From NCBI GenBank assembly GCA_016709385.1, contig JADJMW010000007.1:1-64000 (forward strand): a DNA stretch of 64,000 nt, read 5' to 3'. The position numbers and the translations under genes are program-made. This DNA comes from Candidatus Rubrivivax defluviihabitans. GTDB taxonomy: Bacteria; Pseudomonadota; Gammaproteobacteria; Burkholderiales; Burkholderiaceae_C. The notes beneath the pieces are model-generated. The model was given only the letters and a program-made list of their open reading frames with translations, was not told the DNA's origin and did no database searches. Of this stretch, positions 46,922 to 56,094 are shown piece after piece. Numbering within the stretch: the stretch's first letter is position 1; every line of letters begins with the position of its first letter.

Positions 46922-47863
46922 ATGGAAGCACCGATGGGCCAAACTGAACGGCTATTGCGCTTCTGGATGAACTGGAAATCTCGGCGGCCGCTGAAGCCGG
47001 ACCTCGCGCATCTGCCGAGCGCCCCGCGCGCGCCCGTGGTCTCCCGCGCCCAGGGGCTGGCGGCGGCAGGCCACGCAGCGCAAGCGGTAGGCACTCAGTA
47101 CGAACTTCCCGGGTTGTGGCTCAGCGCCGATGAGATCCACGCGCTGCTGACGATGCAGCACCTGCTGGCGCACTTGGACAAGGGTGGCCTGCTCGGCCCG
47201 CACATCGCGCCGCTGACCGAGCGGCTGCACAAGATGCTGGGCAGCGGAGTGCGAGCCGGCAGCGAAGTGGCGCGGCGGATCCGCGTGCAGACCGTGGGCG
47301 CGCGCAAGGTGCACCTGCCGCACTTCGAAGCCGTGGGCACGGCGCTTCTGCGCCGCCGCCGGCTGCACATCGGCTACCACGGCCGCGGGCGCGACCTGGC
47401 CAGCGACCGCGTTGTCTCGCCGCAAAGGTTGATCCATTACCGCGACAACTGGTACCTGGACGCCTGGTGTCACCTGCGCAAAGGGCTGCGCAGCTTCGCG
47501 CTGGACGCTATGAGCAGTGCACGCGTGCTGGACCGGCCGGCCATCGACGTCAGCGACGCCCGGCTGGACGCCGTGCTCGGTGCTGGGTACGGCATCTTCG
47601 CGGGCAAAAAGGTGCAATGGGCGGAACTGCGCTTCAGCGCCGAGCGCGCCCGCTGGGTCTCTGCCGAGACCTGGCATCCCAAGCAACAGGGGCGTTTCGA
47701 CACCGAAGGCCGCTACCTGCTGCGCCTGCCCTACGCTGACCCGCGCGAGCTGGTGATGGACATTCTGCGGCACGTGCCGGAGGTGGAGGTGCTGGGGCCA
47801 GCGAGGTTGCGCGAAGCAGTGGACGAGAAACTGCGTGCGACGTTGGCCAGGGTCACGCTATGA
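46922..47863 (+). CDS. WYL-domain regulator with a scrambled N-terminal HTH
   Basis: The open frame gives 313 aa. Residues from about 58 on (YELPGLWLSADEIHALLTMQ, HIGYHGRGRDLASDRVVSPQR, YRDNWYLDAWCHLRKGLRSF) form a normal WYL ligand domain. The first 57 residues do not form an HTH in this frame. The adjacent frame reads LDELEISAA, a sensible HTH piece, between MGQTERLLR and DLAHL, so several small indels have damaged the DNA-binding part. WYL regulators often neighbour type I-E cas genes. Its repressor function is doubtful unless the indels are sequencing errors. Confidence 0.75.
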   Translation: MEAPMGQTERLLRFWMNWKSRRPLKPDLAHLPSAPRAPVVSRAQGLAAAGHAAQAVGTQYELPGLWLSADEIHALLTMQHLLAHLDKGGLLGPHIAPLTERLHKMLGSGVRAGSEVARRIRVQTVGARKVHLPHFEAVGTALLRRRRLHIGYHGRGRDLASDRVVSPQRLIHYRDNWYLDAWCHLRKGLRSFALDAMSSARVLDRPAIDVSDARLDAVLGAGYGIFAGKKVQWAELRFSAERARWVSAETWHPKQQGRFDTEGRYLLRLPYADPRELVMDILRHVPEVEVLGPARLREAVDEKLRATLARVTL

Positions 47864-47934
47864 GCCTGGGCATGCTGAGAATCACCGCTGCAGGCTGATG
47901 CGCTCGACGACAGGCGCCCGACAAGAACCCGACC

Positions 47935-50604
47935 GTGCGATTCGATTCCCTCTCCCCCGCCGCAAGGGCCATCTGGGCCAAGAGCGCCGACCCGAGTGGC
48001 CACGGCCTGCTTGCCCACATGCTGGACGTGTCGGCGGTAGCCGAGCAACTGCTGGCGCTTGAGTCGCCACAAACGCTGGCCTGGGCCGCAGATGTCTTCG
48101 GCCTGCCCTCACACGCTGCAGCGCGCTGGCTTGCCACGATGGTAGGCCTGCACGACCTGGGGAAGGCGATTCCTGGGTTCCAGGCCAAGTGGCCTCAAGG
48201 CCGCGAGGCGGACATCGCTGCGGGACTGAGCTTTCACGGCGCCGAACTCGCGCAAGACCAACATGACCTGGCCAGCGCCGTGGAACTCAAGCGCCTACTC
48301 GCCCCGTGGTCAGGCTCTGCGCAGCGCGCAGCCGCGATTGCCGGCGCGGTCGCTGCGCATCACGGCCATGTGTTCGAGTCGAGTACCGTCAACAACGCCC
48401 GCCGGCCTGGCGAGAGCGCCATCTGGAAACAGGCCCGCCGAGAGCTGTTCGATGCCTATATCGCGACGCTGGCTCCTGCACCTACCGACAGTGACGACGA
48501 CATTGCCTTGCCGGCGCTGACCTGGCTGGCCGGCCTGACGTCGATGTGCGACTGGATCGGCTCCAACACCGAGTGGTTCCTGCCAGGTGAGCGCGATGCG
48601 ACATTCACCGGGCATCACCGGCAGGCGCTCGCGCTCGCCGATGCCGCGTTGCAGGCCATCGGCTGGCCGTCATTCAGTCCATTGCTCCAACCCGACCAAG
48701 CGGGCGCAGGAACCGATGAACTGGTCGCCCGCATCGTCGGCCAGGTCGGGCTCGCAGCGCGACCGCTGCAAGCCGCGGCTGATCGCTTGACCAAGTCGGC
48801 AGCAGGCCCGCAGTTGCTGATCGTCGAGGCGCCGATGGGTGAAGGCAAGACCGAACTCGCGCTGCTCGCCCATCTTCGCCTGCAGGCAGCGCTCGGACAC
48901 CGCGGGTTGTTCATCGGGTTGCCCACGCAGGCCACGGGCAACGCCATGTTCGCACGCACGCTGCGCTTCCTGCAGGCTTTCGGCAGCGGCATCCAGTTGG
49001 ATATCCAGCTCGCCCATGGTGGTGTGTTGGTACCCGATGCGCTGCTGCGCCTGCGCGGCATCCACGGCGAACGTGGCGACACGGTGCGCTCGTCGGCGTG
49101 GTTTTCGCAGCGACGCCGACCGCTGATCTCGCCCTACGGCGTCGGCACGCTCGATCAGGCGTTGCTGGCCACGCTCAACGTCAAGCACCACTTCGTCCGC
49201 CTCTGGGGCCTTGCCAACCGCGTCGTGGTGCTGGACGAAGTCCACGCCTACGACACCTACACCAGCGGACTCATCGAAGCCCTGCTCCGCTGGCTCAAGG
49301 CGCTGCACTGCTCGGTGGTGTTGATGAGCGCCACGCTGCCCGCCGCGCGCCGGGATTCGTTGCTGCGCGCCTGGAGCGGCAGCACGGTCGACCTGCCCAA
49401 GCTGCCTTACCCGCGCGTCCTGGCTGCCGACGCCACAGGGGTTCGCCCCGAATACGTGGCGTCGCGCCCGCTGGCCAGCATCGAGCTGCGCGCCATCGAC
49501 GAGGAGCTGGAATCGATGGCGGCGGCTGCCGAGGCAGCGGCACGACGGGGCGGCTGCGGCGCCATCATCGTCAACACGGTCGACCGGGCGCAGCGGCTGT
49601 ATGTCATGTTGAAGGCACGCCTTCATGACCTGCTGCAACCGCAGCTGTTTCATGCGCGCTTTCCTGCAGACGAACGGCAGCAGCACGAGAACGCCGTGCT
49701 CGCTACCTTCGGCCGCGACGCCTTTCGTCCACCTGTCGCGCTGCTGGTGGCCACCCAGGTGGTTGAGCAGAGCCTGGACATCGACTTCGACTGGCTGATC
49801 AGCGACCTCGCGCCCGTGGACCTGCTGCTGCAGCGTGCCGGCCGCTTGCATCGTCACGAACGCGTTCGTCCGTCCGCGCATGTGTTGCCGGTCTTCACCA
49901 TCGCTGGGCTCCAGGTCGAGCACGAGCCCGAGCTGAAGACCACGCGCTGGGGGTTGATCTACGACGAGTACGTGCTCTACCGCAGCTGGGCCTTCGCCTC
50001 GCGCGAGAGCCGTTGGCAACTGCCGCAGGACATCGACCGCATGGTGCAGACCGTGTACGGCGACACCGGGCTGCCGCCGGGGCTGCCCGAGGCGACGGTG
50101 CGCAAGATCGAGATCAGCGCACAAGGCAAACATCTGGCAGAGGTGGACCGCGAGCGGCTTCTGGCCAAGTACGCCGCCATCGACGCACGAAGCACGCTGC
50201 AGGAAGCGTACGTCGGCTTGCCGCGAGGCAAGGAAGACGGCGACTTCGGCAACCGCAACGTCACCCGGCTGGGTCCGGAGAGCCTGGTGGTCGTGCCCGT
50301 GCACACCGACGATGGCGCGTGGCGGCTGCATGCGGGCGATCCCGGCTTCGACCCCGGTGCGCCACCTGATCAGGGCGTCGCCAGCAGAATAGTGCAGCGC
50401 CAGTTGCGCCTTTCGCGGCACGACGTGGTGAAGGCGTTGCGTGAAACCGACCCGCTCGCCGGCTGGGCCGAACACCCGTGGTTGCGGCACGTGAAGGTGC
50501 TGCCGTTGGTTGCAGGCACGGTGACTTTGGGCCAGACGACGATCCGCCTGGACCTCGAGCTGGGCATCATTTACGGGACGGCCAAACCGGAAAGCGAGAC
50601 ATGA
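47935..50604 (+). CDS. cas3: Type I-E CRISPR helicase-nuclease Cas3
   Basis: An 889-aa protein with GTG start. N-terminal HD nuclease: GHGLLAHMLDVS, GLHDLGKAIPGFQ (about residue 70), AAHHGH. The SF2 helicase follows: Walker A APMGEGKTELALL (~300), DEVH box VVLDEVHAYDTY (~431), SATLP (~465), and motif VI LLQRAGRLHRH (~632). It unwinds and degrades target DNA recruited by Cascade. All metal and ATP motifs are intact. Overlaps cas8e as ATGA. Confidence 0.97.
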   Translation: MRFDSLSPAARAIWAKSADPSGHGLLAHMLDVSAVAEQLLALESPQTLAWAADVFGLPSHAAARWLATMVGLHDLGKAIPGFQAKWPQGREADIAAGLSFHGAELAQDQHDLASAVELKRLLAPWSGSAQRAAAIAGAVAAHHGHVFESSTVNNARRPGESAIWKQARRELFDAYIATLAPAPTDSDDDIALPALTWLAGLTSMCDWIGSNTEWFLPGERDATFTGHHRQALALADAALQAIGWPSFSPLLQPDQAGAGTDELVARIVGQVGLAARPLQAAADRLTKSAAGPQLLIVEAPMGEGKTELALLAHLRLQAALGHRGLFIGLPTQATGNAMFARTLRFLQAFGSGIQLDIQLAHGGVLVPDALLRLRGIHGERGDTVRSSAWFSQRRRPLISPYGVGTLDQALLATLNVKHHFVRLWGLANRVVVLDEVHAYDTYTSGLIEALLRWLKALHCSVVLMSATLPAARRDSLLRAWSGSTVDLPKLPYPRVLAADATGVRPEYVASRPLASIELRAIDEELESMAAAAEAAARRGGCGAIIVNTVDRAQRLYVMLKARLHDLLQPQLFHARFPADERQQHENAVLATFGRDAFRPPVALLVATQVVEQSLDIDFDWLISDLAPVDLLLQRAGRLHRHERVRPSAHVLPVFTIAGLQVEHEPELKTTRWGLIYDEYVLYRSWAFASRESRWQLPQDIDRMVQTVYGDTGLPPGLPEATVRKIEISAQGKHLAEVDRERLLAKYAAIDARSTLQEAYVGLPRGKEDGDFGNRNVTRLGPESLVVVPVHTDDGAWRLHAGDPGFDPGAPPDQGVASRIVQRQLRLSRHDVVKALRETDPLAGWAEHPWLRHVKVLPLVAGTVTLGQTTIRLDLELGIIYGTAKPESET

Positions 50605-52220
50605 TCGAATCCGCCGCATCACCAGGCGAACATCCGCCCGCATTCAACCTGCTCGACGAGCCCTGGCTACCCGTCTTGTGGCACAGCGGCGCCACCGGCG
50701 AAGTGGGCCTGCGCGAAATGTTCGCGCGCAGCGCCGACATCGCGGACCTCGCTGAGCCCTCGCCGCCGGCATTCGTCGCCTTGCATCGATTGCTGTTGGC
50801 GGTGACCCACCGTGCACTGACGCTGCAGTTCGGCCGCTGGACCGACGCCGACCGAGCGCGCTGGTACCGAGAAGGTTTGCCGCTGCAGGCTTTCGAACGC
50901 TACTTCGACCGCTGGCGCGAGCGCTTCTGGCTCTTTCATCCGGTGCAGCCGTTCATGCAGGTGGCGGCGCTGGCCGAGCTGTCGCAGACGCAGGCGCCCA
51001 AGCCGTGGACGCAGATATCGCTCGAGAGCGCCGGCGGCAACAACCCGGTCATCTTCGATCACTCCGTCGATGGCTCGCCTCGCGCTGTCGAGCCGGGCAG
51101 GGTTATGCGCTCGCTGATCGGATTTCTGCAGTTTGCTGCCGGCGGTCCGGTGAAGGTTCTGCGCAAGGATGGCTTCGGACGCAAGGGGGCCTTGTTCGAC
51201 AGTGCCGCCATCCTTCCTGTCGGCACCCGATTGCACCAGACCCTTCTGCTTGCCTTGCACCCCGGCGCACGCGCACAGGAAGAGATCGACGCGGATCGCC
51301 CTGCGTGGGAGAGACCACCGCTCCAGCCCGATGACCTGACGCCCGCCCTCACGCTGCCCACCGGACCCAACGACCGCTACACACGCTGCATCCGAGCGGT
51401 GCTGTTGCGGCGCGACCCTGATGGTTCCGTGGCCGAGGTGCACTTCTGCGAGGGGAAGGACCTGCTGGAGGGCGACAACGCTGCCGATCCGATGAATGCG
51501 TTCCGCCAAGGCACCGACAAGTGGATACGCCTGCGGTTCACCGAGGGCCGCTCAGCCTGGCGCGACCTGCCGGCGCTGCTGCCAAGCCCGGCAGGCAGCA
51601 ACTGGCGTCCGGCCGCAGTGCTCAACTGGGCTCAGAACCTGTTCGAGGCCGCAGGCGCATGGGACGACGAACTGGAGGCGACGGTGGCGGGCATGGCCGC
51701 CAATCAGGGCAAGATGCTGCAGTCGCGCGTCGAGCGGTTTCGGCTGCCGCAGGGCTTGTTCACCGCGGCCGACAACGCTGCCGCGCTGCGCGTGCACCTC
51801 CAACAGGCCGAGGAACTGTTCAGTCAACTGCGCCAGTTGGCCAACCGCAGGGCAGCGCATGCACTTCCCAACGCGGCATCGAAGGAAACGCAGAAGCAGG
51901 CCCGCAACGCCGTGGATGCCGGGCCGATCGCGGCGACCTTCTTTGCCCGCGTGGAACGCGGACTGCCCGAGTTGCTGAGCCGGCTCGGCGAGGGTGCGAC
52001 CGACGCAGCCCACGCGGCTTGGCAAGGTACGCTCTTGGACGCCACCCGCCTCGCCTGGTCCGCAGCCGGCGATGTGCTCGGCCCATCCCCCGCCGCGTTG
52101 CGCGCCCGTGCGCTCACCGAAGACGCGTTCCTCACACTCATCAGGCCGCTGCGCCCGATCACCCCGCAACCGCATTCCTCGCCATCCCTGCCGCCCATAT
52201 CCGAGGAGGTTTCGCCTTGA
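50601..52220 (+). CDS. cas8e: Cascade large subunit Cse1/CasA (Cas8e)
   Basis: A 539-aa protein that recognises the PAM and recruits Cas3. N-terminal FNLLDEPWLPVLW and GLREMFARSADIADLAEPSP are typical of Cse1, as are FWLFHPVQPFMQVA and the C-terminal four-helix region from about 370. The ATG overlaps the cas3 stop and the TGA overlaps the cas11 start, so the operon is tightly coupled. Confidence 0.95.
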   Translation: MIESAASPGEHPPAFNLLDEPWLPVLWHSGATGEVGLREMFARSADIADLAEPSPPAFVALHRLLLAVTHRALTLQFGRWTDADRARWYREGLPLQAFERYFDRWRERFWLFHPVQPFMQVAALAELSQTQAPKPWTQISLESAGGNNPVIFDHSVDGSPRAVEPGRVMRSLIGFLQFAAGGPVKVLRKDGFGRKGALFDSAAILPVGTRLHQTLLLALHPGARAQEEIDADRPAWERPPLQPDDLTPALTLPTGPNDRYTRCIRAVLLRRDPDGSVAEVHFCEGKDLLEGDNAADPMNAFRQGTDKWIRLRFTEGRSAWRDLPALLPSPAGSNWRPAAVLNWAQNLFEAAGAWDDELEATVAGMAANQGKMLQSRVERFRLPQGLFTAADNAAALRVHLQQAEELFSQLRQLANRRAAHALPNAASKETQKQARNAVDAGPIAATFFARVERGLPELLSRLGEGATDAAHAAWQGTLLDATRLAWSAAGDVLGPSPAALRARALTEDAFLTLIRPLRPITPQPHSSPSLPPISEEVSP

Positions 52221-52774
52221 GCGAATTGCACACCCGCTTCATCGCCCACCTGAAGGGCCTGGCCGAGCACGACCGGGGCGCGCTTGCCGCACTGCGCCGC
52301 AGCCTGGCCTTCGACCCGGGCACCCACGCGCCGGCCATGCCCTGGGTCGAACCCTTCGCCGTGAAGGACGGCAGCCGCGAACCGCAGCGCCAGGCGCTGT
52401 ACCTGACGGCCGGCCTCTTCGCATCGCACCCGAAGCACCGGGCCGATGCACCGCTGGCGCGAGGCCTGGGCCTGGTGAAGCTGAAGCGCGACAGCGACAG
52501 CATCGAGCGTCGCTTCATTGCCCTGCTCGGGGCCGACGCGGAGAGCTTGCCGGTGCACCTTCGCCACGCCGTGGCCTTGCTGGCGGCCGAGGAACTGCCC
52601 TGCGACTTCGCTCTACTGGCAGATGACCTCGCTCGCTGGCTCGACCCCTGGCAGGACGAGGCCCGCGACCGTGTGCGCCAGCGCTGGGCGCGCGAGTTCT
52701 ATCGCCAACTGGCCGAAAGCGGCAACGCTGAAACACCCGACACCACCCCCACACCCGAGGAGAGCCGCCCGTGA
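52217..52774 (+). CDS. cas11: Cascade small subunit Cse2/CasB (Cas11)
   Basis: A 185-aa, mostly helical protein with a TTG start overlapping the cas8e stop (TTGA) and preceded by GAGGAGG at 52203-52209, which decides this start. FALLADDLARWLDPWQ and the run of basic/aromatic residues KLKRDSDSIERRFIALLG match the Cse2 family. Two copies form the belly of Cascade and stabilise the R-loop. Confidence 0.93.
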   Translation: MSELHTRFIAHLKGLAEHDRGALAALRRSLAFDPGTHAPAMPWVEPFAVKDGSREPQRQALYLTAGLFASHPKHRADAPLARGLGLVKLKRDSDSIERRFIALLGADAESLPVHLRHAVALLAAEELPCDFALLADDLARWLDPWQDEARDRVRQRWAREFYRQLAESGNAETPDTTPTPEESRP

Positions 52775-53945
52775 GCTTGTTCGCCGAATTCCACCTGATC
52801 CAGAGCTTCGCCCCGTCGAACCTCAACCGCGACGACACCGGCGCGCCCAAGGATGCCGTGTTCGGCGGCTACCGGCGTGCACGGGTCAGCAGTCAGTGCT
52901 TCAAGCGAAGCGTGCGTCTGCATGTCGGCGAACGTGGTTTGCTGGCGCCCAGCGCGCTGGGCGTGCGCACGAAGAAGCTCAAGCAGTTGCTGGTTGCCGC
53001 GCTGGCCGAGAAGGGCCGCACCGGCGCTGAAGGGCGCATCGCCAATGCCCTGCAGGCCGCCGGACTGGCTCTCGACGAGGACGGTGCTACCCAATACCTG
53101 CTCTTCCTGGGCAACGGCGAGGTGCAGGCGCTGGCTTCCTTGATCGACACGCACTGGGACACTTTGGAACCTGCCGCAGCGGTCGAAGGTGCCAAACGCA
53201 CCAAGAAGCAGGCCAAGGCCGATGCCCCAGACGAGGTGAAGAAGGCCGTGAAGAAGCTGCTCGATGGCGGCAAGGCCGTCGACGTGGCGCTGTTCGGCCG
53301 CATGCTGGCCGATCTGCCCGAAGCCAACCAGCACGCCGCAAGCCAGGTCGCGCACGCCATCAGCACCCACCGCGTCGAACGCGAGTTCGACTACTTCACC
53401 GCGGTCGATGACGAAGGCGGCGCAGACGAAACCGGCGCCGGCATGATCGGACACGTCGAGTTCAATGCCGCCACCTTCTACCGCTACGCCGTAGTCGACG
53501 TGCAAAAACTGGCCACCAACCTGCAAGGCGACAACGCGCTGGCGCTGCAGGGGTTACTCGCCTTTGCCGAGGGCCTGGCGCGCGCGCTGCCCACCGGCAA
53601 GCAGAACAGCTTTGCCGCGCACAACCCGCCCAGTTTCATCGGCGTGGTGCTGCGCCACGGCAGTCCGCTGAACCTGGCCAATGCCTTCGAAAGGCCGGTG
53701 GCGCCGAAGCCGCAGCAGCCGCTCACCGAGTTGAGCGTCGGCGCGCTGGCATCCTATGAGCAGCAGCTGGCCGCGTTCTACGGTGACGGCCGCGACCGCT
53801 GGGGCGTGCTGGACCTCACTCGCGCCTGGCCCGCCGGCCTGGGCGAGCACCACGCCAGCCTGGCCGCACTGCTGCAATGGCTGCGCGACCAGGTTCAGCG
53901 GTGCTGCCGGCGGCGGCCGCACCGGCCGAGCCCGCAGAGGCCTGA
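52771..53945 (+). CDS. cas7: Cascade backbone Cse4/CasC (Cas7e), with a probable one-base deletion near the 3' end
   Basis: A GTG start (GTGA overlap) opens FAEFHLIQSFAPSNLNRDDTG, the Cas7e N-terminus. GGYRRARVSSQCFKRSVR, VGHVEFN-like MIGHVEFNAATFYRYAV and NSFAAHNPPSFIGVVLR follow. In the frame as given the ORF does not stop at the natural place: after LLQWLRDQVQ it runs Arg-rich and out of frame through cas5 to 54162 (463 aa). One extra base near 53898 would give VQAVLPAAAAPAEPAEA and a stop at 53943, 2 bp before the cas5 ATG. The repaired protein would be 391 aa. The functional core is intact either way. Confidence 0.9.
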
Positions 53946-53947
53946 AC

Positions 53948-54649
53948 ATGTCCACGCTGCTGCTGCGGCTGGCCGGCCCCATGCAAAGCTGGGGCACGAC
54001 CAGCCGCTTCGACGAACGCGACACGCAACTCGAACCCAGCAAATCCGGTGTGGTGGGCCTGCTGTGCGCTGCCTTGGGCCGCGACCGTGCCGAGCCCGTG
54101 GACGATCTGGCGGCCTTGCGCATGGGCGTGCGCGTGGACCGCGAAGGCATGCCGATGCGTGACTTCCAGACGGCCAAGGGTCTCCTGATCGCCACCGGCA
54201 AGGTGGACTTGGAGCGCACGGTCGTCAGCCCGCGCCATTGGGCCGACGCTGCGTTTCTGGTCGGCTTGGAAGGTGACGACGAGGCGCTGCTGCGGCGGCT
54301 GCTCTCCGCGACGCGGTGCCCCGTGTGGCCGCTGGCGCTCGGCCGCAAGTCGTTCCCTCCCGGCAGCCCGGTGGCGCTGCTCGACCCGCCGTTCGGCGGG
54401 CTCCATCCCGGCTCCCTGGAGCAGGCCCTGCAGCAACAGCCCCGTATCGCGCGCCCGCGTCGCGAACATGCCGGCCGGCCGCTGCGCACTGCCATCGAAC
54501 ACCCGAGCCTGGGAGCCCAGCGCCAGGATCAACCCAACGGACCGTTTGCGCTGCGGCGCTTCGGCCCGCGTCTCGTACTGCCAGGAGAGATTGCCGATGT
54601 ACCTGAGCCGCCTGCAACTGAACCCGGCACACCCGCAAGCGCGGCGTGA
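53948..54649 (+). CDS. cas5: Cascade subunit CasD (Cas5e)
   Basis: A 233-aa RAMP protein that caps the 5' handle of the crRNA. The N-terminus STLLLRLAGPMQSWGTTSRF and SKSGVVGLLCAALGRDR, plus MRDFQTAKGLL, are the signature Cas5e segments. The C-terminal glycine-containing strand region precedes an Ala/Pro tail. It overlaps cas6e by 53 bp. Confidence 0.95.
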   Translation: MSTLLLRLAGPMQSWGTTSRFDERDTQLEPSKSGVVGLLCAALGRDRAEPVDDLAALRMGVRVDREGMPMRDFQTAKGLLIATGKVDLERTVVSPRHWADAAFLVGLEGDDEALLRRLLSATRCPVWPLALGRKSFPPGSPVALLDPPFGGLHPGSLEQALQQQPRIARPRREHAGRPLRTAIEHPSLGAQRQDQPNGPFALRRFGPRLVLPGEIADVPEPPATEPGTPASAA

Positions 54650-55247
54650 CCTGGCCAGCGCCTACGAGCTGCACCGCAGCCTGGCGCGCGCCTTTGCGCC
54701 CGACGCGGCGACGCCGCCGCCCCGGTTCCTGTGGCGGCGCGAAGCCGACCACACCGGCCTGCCCGGCACGACCGTGCTGGTGCAGGCCGCGCAGGCAGCG
54801 GCGTGGCATTCGCTGCACGAGACCGAGGAAATCGGCTCGGGATACTTCGTAGCATTGCAGGGCAACAAGCGCGTGTCCCTGCAAGAGCTGGTGCAAGAGG
54901 GACGACGCTACCGCTTTCGACTATGTGCCAACCCGACGGTGACTCGCGACGGAAAGCGCTTCGGGCTGCACGATGACGAGGCTCGGCACAGCTGGCTCCT
55001 GCGGCAGGGACAGCGCCACGGATTCGAAGTGGTTGCCGCCGAGCGCGGCGCCAGTGGTCGGCTGCGCGTACCCCAAGGTCGGCGCGAACGCAGCATCACG
55101 CTGGATTCGGTGTTGTTCGATGGCGTTCTTCAGGCTGTTGATGCCAACGCTCTGCGCAACGCGTTGGCAGCTGGCATCGGGCCCGGCAAGGCTTTGGGAC
55201 TCGGAATGCTATCGCTGGCACCGATGCAGCCGCATGAAGTAAGCTGA
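54597..55247 (+). CDS. cas6e: CRISPR RNA endonuclease CasE/Cse3 (Cas6e)
   Basis: A 216-aa nuclease that cuts repeat hairpins and stays bound to the 3' handle. MYLSRLQLNPAHPQARRDL is the typical start, with the catalytic-His region SAYELHRSLARAF (residues ~20-32). The C-terminal glycine-rich loop is GIGPGKALGLGMLSLAPM. AGGAGAGA precedes the ATG. Last Cascade gene before the inserted toxin-antitoxin pair. Confidence 0.95.
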   Translation: MYLSRLQLNPAHPQARRDLASAYELHRSLARAFAPDAATPPPRFLWRREADHTGLPGTTVLVQAAQAAAWHSLHETEEIGSGYFVALQGNKRVSLQELVQEGRRYRFRLCANPTVTRDGKRFGLHDDEARHSWLLRQGQRHGFEVVAAERGASGRLRVPQGRRERSITLDSVLFDGVLQAVDANALRNALAAGIGPGKALGLGMLSLAPMQPHEVS

Positions 55248-55281
55248 ACATTCAGCGAGTCAAGCCATCAAAGGAATCCTG

Positions 55282-55623
55282 ATGTCCACCCTTACCGCCG
55301 AAGAAGTGATGGCGTACCCGCAGCGCCTGCTCAATGACGCACGCCGGGGCCAGGCCGACATCGTGCTTGTCGAGGGCCAGCCGATGTTGCTGACGATGCC
55401 TTTGGGATCAAACACCGGCACGCCCGAGGCGTTGCTGGAGCTGGCCGTGGCCCTGTACGAGTCGGACCAGATCAGCCTGGGCCGTGCCGCCGAGGTGGCC
55501 GGCCTGCCCTACAGCAGCATGATCGACGAACTCGGCCGGCGCGGCATTCCGGCGGTGCGCTACAGCGTCGAGGACCTCGATCGCGAGTTGGAGCATGTCA
55601 GCAGCCTTGCTGGTCCCCGATAG
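55282..55623 (+). CDS. UPF0175-family antitoxin
   Basis: A 113-aa protein with AAAGGA 8 bp before its ATG. The C-terminal half ALYESDQISLGRAAEVAGLPYSSMIDELGRRGI is the UPF0175 helix-turn-helix-like signature; the N-terminus (MSTLTAEEVMAYPQRLLNDA) is Phd-like in character. It overlaps the PIN gene by 29 bp, the standard order antitoxin then toxin. It sits in a 34-bp-spaced slot after cas6e, where type I-E loci normally go straight to cas1. Confidence 0.85.
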   Translation: MSTLTAEEVMAYPQRLLNDARRGQADIVLVEGQPMLLTMPLGSNTGTPEALLELAVALYESDQISLGRAAEVAGLPYSSMIDELGRRGIPAVRYSVEDLDRELEHVSSLAGPR

Positions 55624-56089
55624 CGGGCCGCTGATCGCGCTGGCTCGCGTCGCTCTGCTCGACCTGCCCGCGCTGCTCTACGGCCAGGTGCTCGTGCCCG
55701 CCGTAGTTTGGGACGAAGTGCTGCGCCGGCCGCCTGAACAGGAACGTGTGTGCCTGCAGGCTGCCCTGGCAGCGGGGAAGCTGAAAATCGAACCCGAGCC
55801 GCGATCCCCCGCCCAGCCATTGCAGGACGCGCGCCTCGGCGCCGGTGAGCGTGCGGCGATCGCGCTGGCCCGGCTGCGCAATGCGCAGGTCTTGATCGAT
55901 GAGCGCCGCGCCCGCCGGGCAGCAGCGGATGCCGGTCTCCTGGTCGTGGGCACGGTCGGCCTTTTGGTCCGAGGGCGACAACTGGGCCTGGTCGGCCCGG
56001 TACGGCCGATCATCGATGCGCTGCGCCGCAGCGGCTACCACCTTGGCGACGCGTTGACGGCGCGCGCGCTGTGCGAACTCGGCGAGTAG
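55595..56089 (+). CDS. DUF3368-type PIN-domain toxin
   Basis: A 164-aa PIN-fold RNase candidate. Acidic residues are in place: Asp9 in LLVPDSGPLIALARV, Glu in GAGERAAIALAR, and Asp in VLIDERRARRAA. The ending VRPIIDALRRSGYHLGDAL is typical of DUF3368. The partner is the overlapping UPF0175 antitoxin. The stop lies 5 bp before the likely cas1 start, so transcription is shared with the cas genes. Confidence 0.87.
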   Translation: MSAALLVPDSGPLIALARVALLDLPALLYGQVLVPAVVWDEVLRRPPEQERVCLQAALAAGKLKIEPEPRSPAQPLQDARLGAGERAAIALARLRNAQVLIDERRARRAAADAGLLVVGTVGLLVRGRQLGLVGPVRPIIDALRRSGYHLGDALTARALCELGE

Positions 56090-56094
56090 AGCCT

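Noticed and set aside
55248..55281. A CreTA-like RNA antitoxin before the PIN operon
   Set aside because: The gap is 34 bp and contains no repeat-like sequence, only the ribosome site of the antitoxin gene.
56071..56094. GTG at 56071 as the cas1 start
   Set aside because: It adds eight non-conserved residues inside the toxin gene and has no ribosome site; the TTG at 56095 gives the usual length. The choice is not certain.
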